DNA of 64,000 bases from Muscardinus avellanarius (GCA_963383645.1 OY726574.1:59394394-59458393), one strand, 5' to 3'. Counted from the first letter of the stretch, positions 1-10,828 are shown. Numbers and translations are program-made. Notes: generated by a model not told the origin, from the letters alone.

Positions 1-354
1 TAAACTTTAGTTAATGGACTTTGTGGGTATTTGAGCCTGATGCTTGACATGCAATAAAAGTAAGGAGAAAAGAATTCTTCCCTGGACATTCATTCTTCAG
101 GGGAGGTGGGGAGAGGATACTGATGACATTTCAGGAAAATATCATTAAAGAGGCTCACTGCTGGAGAATTTGGAGAGAAGCTACAGAGAACCAGAGAAGC
201 AGACAACAGCAACAACAATCGAAATGAGAGCGGATGGCTTAGGAATTGGGAGGATTAAGCTAGTGTGGGAGGGATAAAAGTACATATTTTTTTTTATAGT
301 TAGCATGAAAAGTAGTAGCCTGTTCATGCTTTGGGCAAGAAGCAGCCTAGTGAA
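1..354. other. Unassigned single-copy sequence
   Basis: No gene, SINE or L1 signature is visible. There is a short T run near 287-296. Confidence 0.5.
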
Positions 355-531
355 GGGTAGAGGCAGGGTTTAGAAGTCAGGCTGTTACACCTTCCACTGA
401 CTAACTAGACCAGTCGCTTCATCCCTCTGAATGTACTTTCTCTTCTGAGAAGTGGCACTCGAATTCCTGCTTTGCTGGTAATTACAGGGAGTGAAGATAA
501 TGGTTTCCAGTTATGCTTAATAAATGTTGGT
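355..531 (+). repeat. MIR-like ancient SINE
   Basis: The order of motifs follows a MIR: a CACTGACTAACTAGACCAG-like stretch, a CTTCATCCCTCTGAATGTA segment in the place of the usual CTC-rich core, and the terminal AATAAATGTTGG at 520-531. It is strongly diverged, as expected for a repeat older than the rodent radiation. Confidence 0.55.
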
Positions 532-569
532 AGGGAAGATAAAAAACAAGTACAAATTTGCATAGTAAT

Positions 570-970
570 TGTTATAGTTTGGATATAGACTGTCCCCTGA
601 AGAGCACATGTATTGATGTTTAGAGCTGATGTAATAAGTCATGATGGCCATGATCCCCTCAGTGCATAAACTCTTATTAATGGATTTACTGGGTGGTAAG
701 CTAGGTAGTGAGTGTGGTTGGAGGAGACGGGTGCCTTCTCTGAACCCCCTTGCTTGCTTGCTCTCTTGCCTTCGGCCTCCACAATGTGAGATCAAAGCCC
801 TTACTTTTTCCTTCTCTTTGCTTCCCACTGCCATGCCCTGAACTCTTCAGACCCAGCCTGACATGGACTGAGTCTCTAAAATCTCCATAATTGTGAACAA
901 ATCAATCTTTGTTCCTCTAAGTTGTGTGGTCAGTCGTTTGGGATTATAGTTGTGAGAATACTGACTGAAA
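570..970 (+). mobile_element. MaLR-type solitary LTR
   Basis: The element begins TGTTATAGTTTGGATATAGA followed by TGTCCCC, the typical start of MST/MLT-type MaLR LTRs. It continues with a CTTGC/CTCTCTTGCC stretch, a GCCATGCCCTGA stretch, and an AAATCAATCTTTGTTCC segment near the 3' end. No internal coding region follows, so it is a solo LTR. The same family recurs in this orientation at 58.9 kb and inverted at 9.5, 36.3, 56.7 and 59.9 kb. Confidence 0.75.
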
Positions 971-2212
971 AGTAAATAATGGTGATCATGATGCCGGTTG
1001 GTAACTCTGCTTCCCGCAGACTCCAGAAACCTACAGGAAAGAAGAGCACTAGCATCAGGTCCTCCACTTGGCCGTGGCCACCCAAGAGCACCCGCCATTC
1101 TGCAGATGTCTGCAGGAGTCACAGTGGTTCATTGGACCAGAGGAAAAACTAGGAGGGTGACTGTGTTTGAATCATAGCAAGACCAATGCTACACAGTCCA
1201 GTGAGCGACTCCTGCATGGCCATACTCTGCTCCCAAGAAAGATATGCAGGAACCCAGCCTTGGTCAGCAATGCTTTTTCACCAAGAGGTCAATACAAGAA
1301 TCCATTGCCTTACACCGAAAATGGAACAGGGCCACCCGCTGGCATTTTCTGTCAAAGGCCATGGAAAACAGATCTTGAAGATGAATCTTGTGTTTGCTGC
1401 TGACGTTATAGTGTGTCTATGCTCAGGTGTTAATGCCTCGAATGAGTCACTCATGCCGGTGGCTAGACATTTTCTCAGTATTTATTAGCAATGGTGTGAC
1501 TTCTCCTTTCCTTCCCGTCTCCCTCCCTCTCTCTGAACCCTTTCCCACTATCTAATTTGTCATCACCGGCAAATGTCACTTATGTGCTGCTTTCCCCACC
1601 TCCCAATCATTAGCAAAGGTGTAAAACACCAGGGGGAGAACAGAAAGAAATGAAACATGTTTCCGGAATTTTTAATAACATGAGAGTACATTTAAAGATG
1701 TGAAAACGGCATTTAAAATAATGGGGAGAAACAGACTTTCCTAATGGGATCCTCCATTAGTTAGCAGTGATGGTCTAAACTTTTTTTTTTTTTTTCAGAG
1801 AGAAGGACCAACTTTTGAACATTATATTGTTTTTTAGACGTGGTTCAGGAATCATTTTGCTAGGAGCCCCGGGAAGTGACAACCTGACTTCCAGGTACTC
1901 CCCTGACGTGGAGTGTAAAGAAAGGCAAGGAAGACAGGTGGGAAACAAAAAGTCACAGATTCTTCACTCCCTAAGACTTGGCGAAATACTTGGCGAAAAT
2001 CGGCCAAGTAATCTTGGACACATTAGCTGCCTGACTGTCCCTTGAAGTTAGAGGAACCCAAACCACTAACATTCTCTTTTACACCACTGCCAGAAGCTGT
2101 GCTCCAGCAGTACCGAGCAGCCTCCAAGGCTTAACCCATCAGCTGAGTAGAGTGAGCACAAGGAAATGACACTAATTGGGCACCTGCTAGGTGGTATTCT
2201 ATTTTAGTTGTT
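971..2212. other. Unassigned single-copy sequence
   Basis: Short open frames near 1167-1488 and 1815-2045 have no recognisable protein motif, no splice context and no homopolymer explanation. A T run lies at 1779-1795. I see nothing else that can be named. Confidence 0.5.
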
Positions 2213-2424
2213 AGAAATAGGGTTCTTTGGGCATGGTGGTGCACGCTTGTAATCCCAGTGCCTGGGAGGCTGAGACAGGAGGATCGCACAGGTTCGAAGC
2301 CAGCCTCAGCTACTTAGTGAGGCTCTCAGCAACTTAGTGAGACCCTGTTTCCAAATAAAGTATAAAATAGGTCTGGGAGTATAGCCCAGAGTAGAAAAGC
2401 CCCTGGGTTCCATCCCCAGTACCA

Positions 2425-2465
<41 letters not shown>

Positions 2466-2511
2466 CACAACAAAACAAAACCAAAAAAAAGAAAAAGAAA
2501 TAGGGTTATTT
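2213..2511 (+). mobile_element. B1-dID dimeric SINE
   Basis: The left arm has GGTGGTGCACGCTTGTAATC and the right arm has GCCCCTGGGTTCCATCCCCA, followed by about 45 A residues. A 16 bp target-site duplication, AGAAATAGGGTTCTTT at 2213-2228 and AGAAATAGGGTTATTT at 2496-2511, flanks it with one mismatch. Confidence 0.92.
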
Positions 2512-2526
2512 GACTTTAAAGACATA

Positions 2527-2819
2527 CTTTTTTTTTTTTTTTTTTTACTTTTTGGTACTGGGGATTGAACTCAGGGTCATTCTACCCCTGAGCAACATCC
2601 CCAGCCTTATTTATTTATTTTCATTGTTTTATCTTACTGGAGATTGAACTCAGGAGAATTCTACCTCTGACCTATACCCCAGCCCTTTTTAAATTTTTGT
2701 TTTGTTTTGTTTTGAGACAGAGTCTCACTATGTTGCTGAGGCTATCCTTGAGCCCGTGATCTCCTGCTACAGCTTCTCAAGTGCTGGGATTTATAGGGAT
2801 GTGCTACCCTGTCTGGCTT
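2527..2819 (-). mobile_element. B1-dID SINE with doubled right arm
   Basis: Poly-T leads into an inverted dID arm (GGTACTGGGGATTGAACTCA), then a second inverted dID arm (GGAGATTGAACTCAGGAG), then the inverted 7SL-like arm ending near GTGCTACCCTGTCTGGC. Either a SINE inserted into another SINE's tail, or the right arm is duplicated. Confidence 0.8.
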
Positions 2820-2820
2820 A

Positions 2821-2919
2821 TTTTTTAGTTTGAAACAGGTTCTTGCCTCAACCTGTGATCCCCTGTCTCAACCTCCCGAGTACTGAGATTCCAGGTATGC
2901 ACCACCATATCCAACTAAT
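2821..2919 (-). mobile_element. 7SL-arm SINE fragment
   Basis: An inverted left arm only: TTTGAAACAGGTTCTTGCC through CAACCTCCCGAGTACTGAG to GCACCACCATATCCAACTA. The dID arm is missing, so the fragment is 3'-truncated or was displaced by its neighbour. Confidence 0.75.
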
Positions 2920-2944
2920 GTTTAAAATTTTAAATGAAAAACTA

Positions 2945-3118
2945 TGGCTATTTCCTCATGTTTATTTCTTCCTCTATTTATCAAAACATTAGCACCAAAT
3001 TTCCAGCAAGACATACTGTATTTTTTTAAAAAAATATTACCCCGATTTAATCACTGCACACAAAAAATATCACATGATATTCCTTAAACTTGTGAAATTA
3101 TTATATATCAATAAAACA
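2945..3118 (+). mobile_element. Ancient L1 3' end fragment
   Basis: The segment GATTTAATCACTGCACAC through ATTATATATCAATAAAACA resembles the terminal 3' UTR of older mammalian L1 families, where TATCACA and an ATTATnTATCAATAAAA tail are typical. No ORF2 sequence is attached. Confidence 0.5.
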
Positions 3119-3686
3119 GTGAGCCAGGGACACATGAGCAGTGAAGAAGGAAGGCTAGCAGCATCAAATGAAGATGCATCATGAGTGGTCAGGGCATGGC
3201 TGGGGGAGAGGGAGCTCGCACCCCAGTGCCCTCAGGATGATCTCTTGAGGTGCAAAAGGAAAATACCAGAATTGCCAATATTCATCTCCCATCTACTTTT
3301 AATTTCTCTCTTGGTGATGCCCTAAAACATGTATTTACAACGTTCATTAGGTGGTACATCAATATACTTTATATGTGTGTATACAAAATGTTTTACCAAT
3401 GCAGAGTTTGTTTAGTAAATTGGAGAGAGCACTGAAGCAGGCAGCGAGAGGTGCTAGAGCTCAGGGAAGAAAACAAGCGATGCGGGGGTGAGCCAAGAAA
3501 GCAGTGATGAGATAGAGGGCAGAATATTCCAGCTGGCAACACAAGCCAGAGAACGAGGTCTGGTGGCCTCAGAGTGTTCCTGAGACTGGAAAGACAGAGG
3601 AGCCTAGAGAAGAAAAACTGGAAGAACCAAGCAAGATGTGTAGTCAGAAGAACCAAGAGCAGGACTTTCAAACTGACTAGAGCAAC
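3119..3686. other. Unassigned single-copy sequence
   Basis: No gene or recognisable repeat. Purine-rich near 3410-3480. Confidence 0.5.
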
Positions 3687-3903
3687 CCAGGCCCGGTGGC
3701 TCATGCCTGTAACCCTGGCACTTGGAAGTCTGAGACAGGAGGATGGCAGGTTCCAGGCCATCCTTAGGAATTTAGTGAGACCCTTTTCAAAATAAAAAAT
3801 AAAATAGGCCTGTGGGTGTAGTGTAGAGATAGAATGACATTGAGTTCAATCCCCAGGGACAAAAAAGAAAAGAAAAGAAAGAAAGAAAGAAAGAAAAGAG
3901 AAA
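3687..3903 (+). mobile_element. B1-dID SINE
   Basis: GCCCGGTGGCTCATGCCTGT opens the 7SL arm and TTGAGTTCAATCCCCAGG closes a diverged dID arm. The tail has become an AAAG/GAAA microsatellite at about 3864-3898. Confidence 0.85.
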
Positions 3904-4199
3904 ATTTACTCTTGCAGGGCAAGACCAGAGAGACAGAAGACATGAAGAGAAATTATAATTTTGAACTGGGCTCTGAAGGTTGAAAGTCATGTTTAAAGGA
4001 AACTCATTTGCTGGCAGAATAAAACCTGCATTAGAAGAAGTGGTGTGAGGTAGGGACTCTCAGTAGAAATAATTGACAGTATTCAAGGGGTAACAGAACA
4101 AGACAAGTCCCAGCTGATTCTGGGTGAAACATTTAAGCTGACCTCAATTTCATTATCCAGATGATCTACCCAGCAGAGAACAATATATGCTGAGTAAGT

Positions 4200-4375
4200 T
4201 CAGGCTCTGAGTCACAGCTGTCCTACTTACTCCAGCTGAGAGGTCAGAAACAAAAGAGTCTCACCACTTCAACCTGTTTTCTCATCTGTAAAATGGGATA
4301 GCACCAACACTACTGTATGGAGTGATGGTGAAGGGTAACTAGGAAAATGAACTTCAAGTCCTTGGTGAAGGACTT
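4200..4375 (+). repeat. MIR-like ancient SINE
   Basis: The hallmark MIR core TTTTCTCATCTGTAAAATGG is present at about 4279-4298, followed by a run of short A/C-rich words and GGGTAACTAGGAAAATGA. Confidence 0.8.
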
Positions 4376-4839
4376 AGACACGTAATGTCAAAGTCTTTTT
4401 TAAACTTACCTGGCAGGGGAGACACCATGATCATGAAGGTGGTTTTCACAGGGCAAGGCTCACCCATTGTGCTTCGAATGTGCTGACCCCTGCGATTTCC
4501 CCAAATGTGGAAACTCGACTGTATAACTTGTGGTAATGGGGACTGCGTTAGCGTTCTCCTTGAAAAAAAGTCTTTCTTAGTTCATAAAAAATTATTTTAA
4601 TGAAATCAGGAACAAAATATAAACATTAATTGGTTTGGATGCTCTTCGAAAACAAACTTTGAAGAAAAGATACATGCAAAGCAATTTTCTGTGGATCTAG
4701 TTTTCTGTTATGTTTATTTGTATTTGCCTTTTCATCCTTCAGACGTGAACATCTAACTCCCACCCATGCTTTCTCGTCTGACACACACACTCCCTCTTCC
4801 TCCTTCACAGGCCCGTGCTCCATGGATGGTAATGACCAT
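4376..4839. other. Unassigned single-copy sequence
   Basis: AT-rich near 4560-4640. No gene or named repeat seen. Confidence 0.45.
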
Positions 4840-4972
4840 CACACTTCCAGGTTCCTGAGTTTCCGCAGGGCTCGATCAAACCCAGGTTGCTGGGCTCCAC
4901 CAGAGTCTCTGGAAGAATAAGTGGATGCCATCATTGCTAGTTGGGGGTCACTCTTTGAGAACCAATGTTGTA
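4840..4972 (+). mobile_element. MER5A-like hAT DNA transposon remnant
   Basis: The words GTTGCTGGGCTCCACCAGAG, then TCTCTGGAAGAATAAG, then GGGTCACTCTTTGAGAACCA match the layout of the non-autonomous hAT element MER5A. The start is diverged and the internal part shortened. Confidence 0.55.
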
Positions 4973-5021
4973 AGAAATAAACTCCTGAGGTTTTTTTTTT
5001 TTTTCCCCCAAGTATAGACTG

Positions 5022-5252
5022 GGTTGCATTCTTTTTTTTTTATTATTATTATTTTTGGTGGTACTGGAGTTCCTGAAAACCCTTCTACCTCCAGGCTACA
5101 CTCCCAGACCCATTTTATACTTTTTTTAAAATTTGGAAACGGGGTCTCTTAAGCCAGCGAAGCTGGCTTCGAACTGCAGGATCCTCCTGTCTCAGCCTCC
5201 CAAGCGCGGGGATTACAAGCATGAGCTACCAGGCCCAGCTAGGTTAGCATTC
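5022..5252 (-). mobile_element. Young hairpin-type B1-dID SINE
   Basis: An inverted copy of the young subfamily: GGTGGTACTGGAGTTCCTG, then TTCTACCTCCAGGCTACACT, then the hairpin AAGCCAGC-GAA-GCTGGCTT at 5151-5169 and the left-arm end AAGCGCGGGGATTACAAGC. Imperfect duplications GTTGCATTCTT and GTTAGCATTCTT flank it. Confidence 0.9.
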
Positions 5253-5352
5253 TTGGTTTTTCATAAAGTTAACTCCCTTGGTCTATCTACTGAAGAGATG
5301 TGGGTGGTGCTATGGTGGTATGCAGATAAGGAGCCAGTATGTTTGTGTTTTC

Positions 5353-5545
5353 ATTATTTTGTTTTGTTTTGGTACTATGGATTGAACCCAGGGGTGTTTT
5401 ACCTCTGAGCCATGCCCCCAGACATGTTTACTTTTAGTTTGAAATAGTGTCTCACTAAGTTTCTCAGTTTAACCTTGAACCTGAGATCTGCCTGCCTCAG
5501 TCTCTCAAGTTCTCGGATCAACAAGTGCGTACCACTGTGCCTTAG
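5353..5545 (-). mobile_element. B1-dID SINE
   Basis: Inverted copy with GGTACTATGGATTGAACCCA, CTCTGAGCCATGCCCCCAG and GTGCGTACCACTGTGCCTTA. It is an older copy with a degraded left arm. Confidence 0.85.
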
Positions 5546-5934
5546 TGGTATTTGTTTTATTGCCTGGGTCTTATTTTTGCGGCTATTACTTACAAGTGGG
5601 GAAGTAGAAAAAGACCAAGATACTGTAGACGGTTTACTTCCACTTCCAAGAGATACAAGGAAGCCACAGTTTCCCTTCAGCAGGCAATCCTAGAGTTTTT
5701 CTCTGGCCACCTAAAAAGAAAGTTGAGATGTGGCCAACCCCTCTCTTCCTGTATCCCAGTGTGGGATGATTTGACAGTTCCAAATGATAAAATTGAATTA
5801 CAATAATCCCCTTAGCAATGTCTCTAACTCACACTACTTAATAGAACATAAAATATGTATTGATACGGAGATTTTACTTGCAAATCCAAGTTTATGCTAA
5901 AAGACGTAGATTTTTACAATTATTTTTAACTTTG
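5546..5934. other. Unassigned single-copy sequence
   Basis: A short open frame at 5475-5806 has no recognisable protein signature. Nothing else seen. Confidence 0.45.
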
Positions 5935-7001
5935 CTTTTTTATTTGATACATAAAACTTACAGATTTATGATATTCCTTGTGATGTTTTGATATGTCTGT
6001 ATTGTCTCTATCATGTCCTCAAACATTTGTTACTTCTTTATGGTAAACATTCAAATTCGAAAATCTTAATTATGATAAAAATGTAAAATTTTCCATCTTA
6101 AATCATTTTTAACTGTACAGTTCAGCAGTATTAAATAAAATTGCATTGCTGTGCAACTGATCTCCAGAACTTTCATCTTTCTTTATTCCATGGCCATTAA
6201 ACTCTACTTCCCCATCCCCCTCCCTCTACCATCTGGCAATCCGCTTTGAACCTTCCTTTTGTATGGGTGAGACCACTCTAGGTATCTTCTACTAGTGCAA
6301 TCATACCACATTTGTCTTTTTATGGCAGGCTTATTTTGTCTAGCAGAATGTTTCTATGACACACATCATAGCACATGTCAGAATTTTCTCTTTTTTAAGA
6401 CTGAATAATATTTCATCATACTATTGTGCACTTGATGAGTGGACAGACGCTTCCACCTTTTATTTATGGCCAATAATGCTGTTAACATGAGTGCACAGAT
6501 GTCTCTTTGAGAGAACCTACTTTCAGTTCTTTCAAATATATACTGTGATTCTATTTTTAGTCATCTGAGGAACCACCGTACTGTTTTCCATACTGATTGC
6601 AGAATGTTGTGATTCTACCAATGGTGCACGGAGCTCCAGTTCCTCTATCTCCTTGCCAACACTTGTTGTTTTTGGTTTTTGGAGTTTACTGGGAGTGGGA
6701 GACAGTAGCCAACCTAATGGGCATGACGAGATATCTCTTGGCTTCGATTTGGACTTCCCTAAGGGTTGACCATTTTGAGCATGTCTTCATATGCTCATTG
6801 GTCATTATATATTCTTTGGCAAAAATGTCTATTCAAATCCTTTGCCCATTTTTAAGTTGGAATACAAAATTTGTTTTTATGTTGTTGAGTTGCAATATTT
6901 ATGTATTCTGGAATTAAGTTCTCAAATATTTGATTTGCAAGAATCTCCCACATTCCATGGGTTGCGTTTTCATTGTGTAGATTGTTTCTCTGATGTATGA
7001 G

Positions 7002-7002
<1 letters not shown>

Positions 7003-7054
<52 letters not shown>
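7003..7054. repeat. (TG)n microsatellite
   Basis: About 24 TG units, directly abutting the tail side of an inverted SINE, so it probably expanded from an A-rich or CA-rich SINE tail. Confidence 0.95.
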
Positions 7055-7490
7055 TGTTCGCGTAAGAAATACTGGGCATTAAACCCAGGGGCATTCTATA
7101 TTCGAGGTACACCCTCAGCCCTATGTTTCTATTTTTTATTTTGAAACATGGTTTACTAGTGGGCGTGGTGGTGCAGACTTGTAATCCCAGCATTCAGGAG
7201 GCTGAGACAGGAGCATCGTGGTTCGTGGACAGCCTCAGCTACTTAGTGAGGTCCTTTGCAACTCAGTGAGACCCTGTTTCAAAATTAAGAATAAAAAATA
7301 AACAGAAATAGGGCTGGGGATGTAGCTCAGAGGTAGAATGCTCCTAGGTTCCATCCCCAGTGGGAAAAAAAAACAACAAAAAAACAGAAAGCAAGAAATA
7401 GGGCTTATTAAGCTACTGAAGCTGGTCTTGAACCTGGGACCCTCCTGTATCAGGTTTCCAAGTACTGGAGTTACAGGTGTGGGTTAGGTG
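7055..7490 (-). mobile_element. B1-dID SINE split by another SINE
   Basis: The inverted dID arm (ACTGGGCATTAAACCCAGG) lies at 7055-7156 and the inverted 7SL arm (CCTGTATCAGGTTTCCAAGT) at 7395-7490. The two halves were separated by the plus-strand SINE at 7157-7394. Confidence 0.8.
7157..7394 (+). mobile_element. B1-dID SINE nested in a SINE
   Basis: GGGCGTGGTGGTGCAGACTT opens it and GGTTCCATCCCCAGTGGG closes it before an A-rich tail. Weakly matching sequences GAAACATGGTTTACTA (before) and GAAATAGGGCTTATTA (after) look like a decayed target-site duplication. Confidence 0.88.
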
Positions 7491-7680
7491 TGGAAGTTTT
7501 AAATCTTGATGTTGTCCAACTTAACCTTTTTCTTTTCTTATCTGTGCTTTTGACAACCTAGCTAAGAAATCATTGCCAAATGCAATGTCACAAAGCCTTT
7601 CCCCTCTGTTTTCTAAGTGCTTTATCATTTTGGCTTTTATGTTTAGGTCTCTGATCTATTTTAACTTTTGTAGTGTAAGG

Positions 7681-7917
7681 GCCCAATTTTATTCTTTTTT
7701 TGTGGCGCTAGGGATTGAACCCAAGGGCATTCTACCTCTGAGCTACACCCCCAGCCCGGTTTTTTATTCTTTATTTTGAAACAGGGTCTTACTAATTTGA
7801 GGAGGGTCTCACTAAGTGGCTGAGGCTGTCCACGATCCACGATCCTCCTGTCTCAGCCTCCCGAGTACTGGGATTACAAGCATGCCCACCGCGCCTGGCT
7901 TCCCAACTTTATTCTTT
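7681..7917 (-). mobile_element. B1-dID SINE inside L1
   Basis: Inverted copy with GGATTGAACCCAAGGGCATT and CAGCCTCCCGAGTACTGGGA. The duplication CCCAATTTTATTCTTT (from 7682) and CCCAACTTTATTCTTT (7902-7917) places the insertion in the old L1. Confidence 0.92.
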
Positions 7918-8133
7918 ACATTTGCATATCCAGTTTTCTCAATGCTATTTGTTGAAATGAAGCGTCCCATATTAAATGGTCTTAACTCCCTTGCTGAAGA
8001 TCATTTAGCCCTATATGTGGGTGCTCAGTAAGTTTTAACTATCTAGCATTTACATCAGTATAACCATACAAGGCCTGGACTCTCTTTGTGGGTCCTGTTA
8101 AGTGCAAAATCTGGGTAACTTCCATGTCTCTTT

Positions 8134-8357
8134 AATTGACTACATTTTTTTTTTTTTGGTGGTACTGGGGTTCCTGGAAGCCCTTCTACCTCCGGACTAC
8201 ACTCCCAGACCTATTTTTACATTTTTATTTGGAAACAGGGTCTCCTAAGTCAGCGCGCGCGGCTGGCTTCGAACATGCATGATCCTCCTGTCTCTGCCTC
8301 CCAAGCATGGGGATTATAAGCATGTGCCACCACGCCCGGCGTAAATTGACTACATTT
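8134..8357 (-). mobile_element. Young hairpin-type B1-dID SINE
   Basis: A perfect 14 bp target-site duplication, AATTGACTACATTT, lies at 8134-8147 and 8344-8357. The hairpin at 8247-8269 has a 7 nt loop and one stem mismatch (AAGTCAGC against GCTGGCTT). Confidence 0.95.
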
Positions 8358-9306
8358 TAAAAAAAGAATGTGCCACATTTTCCTGTTTCTTTTTAGGTCT
8401 GATTATTTTTTATTAACTCATAGACATCATGGATGACACCTGGAGATTCTGGATTCTGTGATATTCTTCTGAAGAGTGGCTCCTGTTTTAGCTGCAATTC
8501 ATATGTCTGGTTTTGAGCTTTCAGTTTTCTCTTGTATGTGTGTGTGTGAGTAGCAGCTGAAATATCTTCTCTGTTTTTGTAAACCCAAGCTTTTGCTTGT
8601 TGTCTGGGCCCCTGCAATCTCTCTTGTATGGGTTTAGTTAGAAGCCTACCAAGAATTTCATTAGATCGTTGTACATTTGTGTATTCACCTTATAAGACTC
8701 CCTTCTAGGAGTTTTGATGGCTTCCCTGTGAGTCTTGAACTCTGTCAAATTGGTACCTTAAGCCAGTAAGGTGGCCAAGGTCTGTTGCTTAACTACACAG
8801 AGATTGAGGAATACCACACGCTTGCAAAAAAATAAAATCACACACTTGCACTATAGATGAGTTTTCAGAGGTCTGACTCCTTTTGGTCATCTCAGATGCT
8901 TTGACTGGTTGACTTCCTATTTATCAAGATTTTATTACTTTTATCTTGGGGAGGTGGGTCATATTAAGGCCTTTCACCACTGGTACAAGCTGATGCCCAG
9001 GATCTATAAAGCAATGGATTTAATACAGAATTTTCTTAGCATAAAGTTAGTGCATTTCAATTCATCTTCATGCTACATGAGTGAGAACTCTGGAAGAATA
9101 TTTTCTTAGCTTACTAATCTTCTAGTATGACACAGGTAGGTAATATTTACTCTGTAGACTCCTATTATCTTGCTCACTCCTAAAGCTCCTTTTGTAGGTT
9201 TTGTCTTCACTGTGATGATCTAAGTTAAGTGCTCTATTTTATTCAGATGTATGGGCAGAGTAGGAGGTGAGTGGGCTGCTCTAAAACACAAAACTATCTC
9301 TGAATT
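8358..9306. other. Unassigned AT-rich sequence
   Basis: Could continue the old L1 to the left of it, but I recognise no L1 words. Short TG run at 8536-8549. No gene seen. Confidence 0.4.
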
Positions 9307-9503
9307 ACAGGCTGGGAGTGGCATATGCCTGTGATCTCAGGACTTGGGATGCTGAGATAGGAGGATGACAGCTTCACAGACAGCTTCAGCAATTTATCGA
9401 GACCCTCGGCAACTTAATGAAACCCCCATTTCAAAACAAAAAGATAAAATTAGGGCTGGTGAGGTAATTCAGAGTTACAACACCTCTGGGTTTAACTCCC
9501 ATC
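9307..9503 (+). mobile_element. B1-dID SINE, old copy
   Basis: GCTGGGAGTGGCATATGCCT starts a diverged 7SL arm. The dID arm ends at CTGGGTTTAACTCCCATC. No A tail remains. Confidence 0.8.
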
Positions 9504-9890
9504 TTTTGACCAATATTCTCACTGCTATAATCCAAGACAAGTGACCACACAACTTAGAGGAAGGAAGATCATTTGCTGCAGTGTTTTAGAGATCTCTGAA
9601 TTTCAATTCAAGTTAGGCCAGGTTATATCTGTGGAGCTCAGGGCATGGCGGCAAGAAGCAGAGACAGAGGGTGAGAGAAAGGGCTCCGCTCTCACACCAT
9701 GGAGTCTGGAAGCAAGAGAGCACACCGAGAGGCTTTAAAGACAGAAGCACAGCTTCTAATGCCACTCCCCGAGGACCCTCCTTCTCCCACCATGTGCCGC
9801 TGACCTAGGATACCACCTAGGCCTTGGTAAACTCATCACAGCGGATTTATCTATTGATGAGCTTATAACCCTCAAGATTTAATTGCATTA
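9504..9890 (-). mobile_element. MaLR-type LTR, inverted
   Basis: The + strand reads CTCACTGCTATAATCCAAGA near the outer end and then runs through a GAGGAAGGAAGATCA block, an AGAAGCAGAGACAGAGGGTG block and CTTATAACCCTCAAGATTTA. This order matches inverted MaLR LTRs such as the one at 36.3 kb. It is diverged. Confidence 0.5.
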
Positions 9891-10139
9891 ACTCTGAACA
9901 TTAAATTCTTCAGGGGACATTCTATAAGCAAATCACCTGAGTAACATAAAGAAAAAAAAACCCGTAAATTACCCATGAGAAGATCTACACTGTTGAAAAG
10001 TTTAAGTCTCTTACAATTTTGATGCCTCCAGATCTCTGACCACCATAAATACATTCTAGCATTACTTATTTGAGATAGGAGAAGAAAAAAGTGTGTCTTT
10101 TAAAGTGGCTGCTTCGAAAGCCAATTATGTAATAAGGAA

Positions 10140-10243
10140 TTAAACAGAAAATCTAGCTGGGTGTGTTTGCACATGCTTGTAATCCCAGGACTTAAACAGA
10201 AAATCTAGCTGGGTGTGTTTGCACATGCTTGTAATCCCAGGAC
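10140..10243. repeat. Perfect 52 bp tandem duplication
   Basis: Two identical 52 bp units, 10140-10191 and 10192-10243, each starting TTAAACAGAAAATCTAGCTG. The unit spans the junction between flanking DNA and the first bases of the following SINE, so the duplication is younger than that insertion. Confidence 0.95.
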
Positions 10244-10403
10244 TTGGGAGACTGAGACAAAAGGTTCACAAATTCAAGGACAGCCTCAGCAATTAGTGAG
10301 GCTCTCCTGAACCTAGCAAGAGCCTGTTTCAAAATAAAAATAAAATGCGCCTGGGGGTGTGGCTTGGAGATAAGATGCCCCTGGGTTCCAGCCACAGTAC
10401 TGT
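10154..10403 (+). mobile_element. B1-dID SINE with duplicated 5' end
   Basis: AGCTGGGTGTGTTTGCACAT opens the arm, and its first bases are repeated by the 52 bp duplication. The dID arm ends CCTGGGTTCCAGCCACAGTA at about 10400, where the triplet array begins. Confidence 0.88.
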
Positions 10404-10600
10404 GAAGAAGAAGGAGAAGGAGAAGGAGGAGGAGGAGAAGATGGAGGAGGAGGAGGAGGAGGAGGAGGAGGAGGAGGAGGAGAAGAAGAAGAAGAAGAAG
10501 AAGAAGAAGAAGAAGAAGAAGAAGAAGAAGAAGAAGAAGAACAACAACAACAACAACAACAACAACAGCAACAACCACCACAATAACAACAACCACAACA
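10404..10600. repeat. Three-phase triplet array GAG/GAA/CAA
   Basis: From left to right the array changes from mixed GAA/GAG through about 14 GAG-type units (near 10442-10482), then about 20 GAA units (near 10483-10540), then CAA-type units to about 10600. It grows straight out of a SINE tail. Open frames of poly-Glu/Lys/Asn or poly-Leu/Ser across it are repeat artefacts. Confidence 0.95.
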
Positions 10601-10616
10601 GGAATATGGCCCTGGC

Positions 10617-10668
10617 CCTGAACAGGTCATCTACACTTTGTACCTGAACAGGTCATCTACACTTTGTA
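10617..10668. repeat. Perfect 26 bp tandem duplication
   Basis: Two identical units, 10617-10642 and 10643-10668, each starting CCTGAACAGGTCATCTACAC. It lies 17 bases after the triplet array. Confidence 0.95.
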
Positions 10669-10828
10669 CCATTTCTCTGGAGTCCTATTCAGAGGATCTA
10701 GAGGCACTTTTTAAGGATATTTTAAGAAGATATTGTGTGTCCACACTGCAAACAGGATCATAAATTGGAAAATAGACACTGGGGAGCTGAAAGAGTTCAT
10801 TGGTAGATATACTAAAAAGTAATATTGG

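Larger units (their letters stand above)
5935..8146 (-). mobile_element. Old L1, 3' UTR and ORF2 remnant
   Basis: Reading the minus strand, the L1 3' UTR lies at about 5935-6180 (GTGATGTTTTGATATGTCTG-like words on the + strand), followed upstream by decayed ORF2 sequence: ACTTGTTGTTTTTGGTTTTT, CATTTTGAGCATGTCTTCAT and TGTTGAAATGAAGCGTCCCA on the + strand are recognisable inverted L1 words. The element is broken by a TG repeat, a nested SINE pair, a third SINE and, at its 5' end, a young SINE. No reading frame survives. Confidence 0.75.

Noticed and set aside
10192..10647. Leu-, Ser- or Lys/Glu-rich frames
   Set aside because: Translations of the GAG/GAA/CAA triplet array in different frames.
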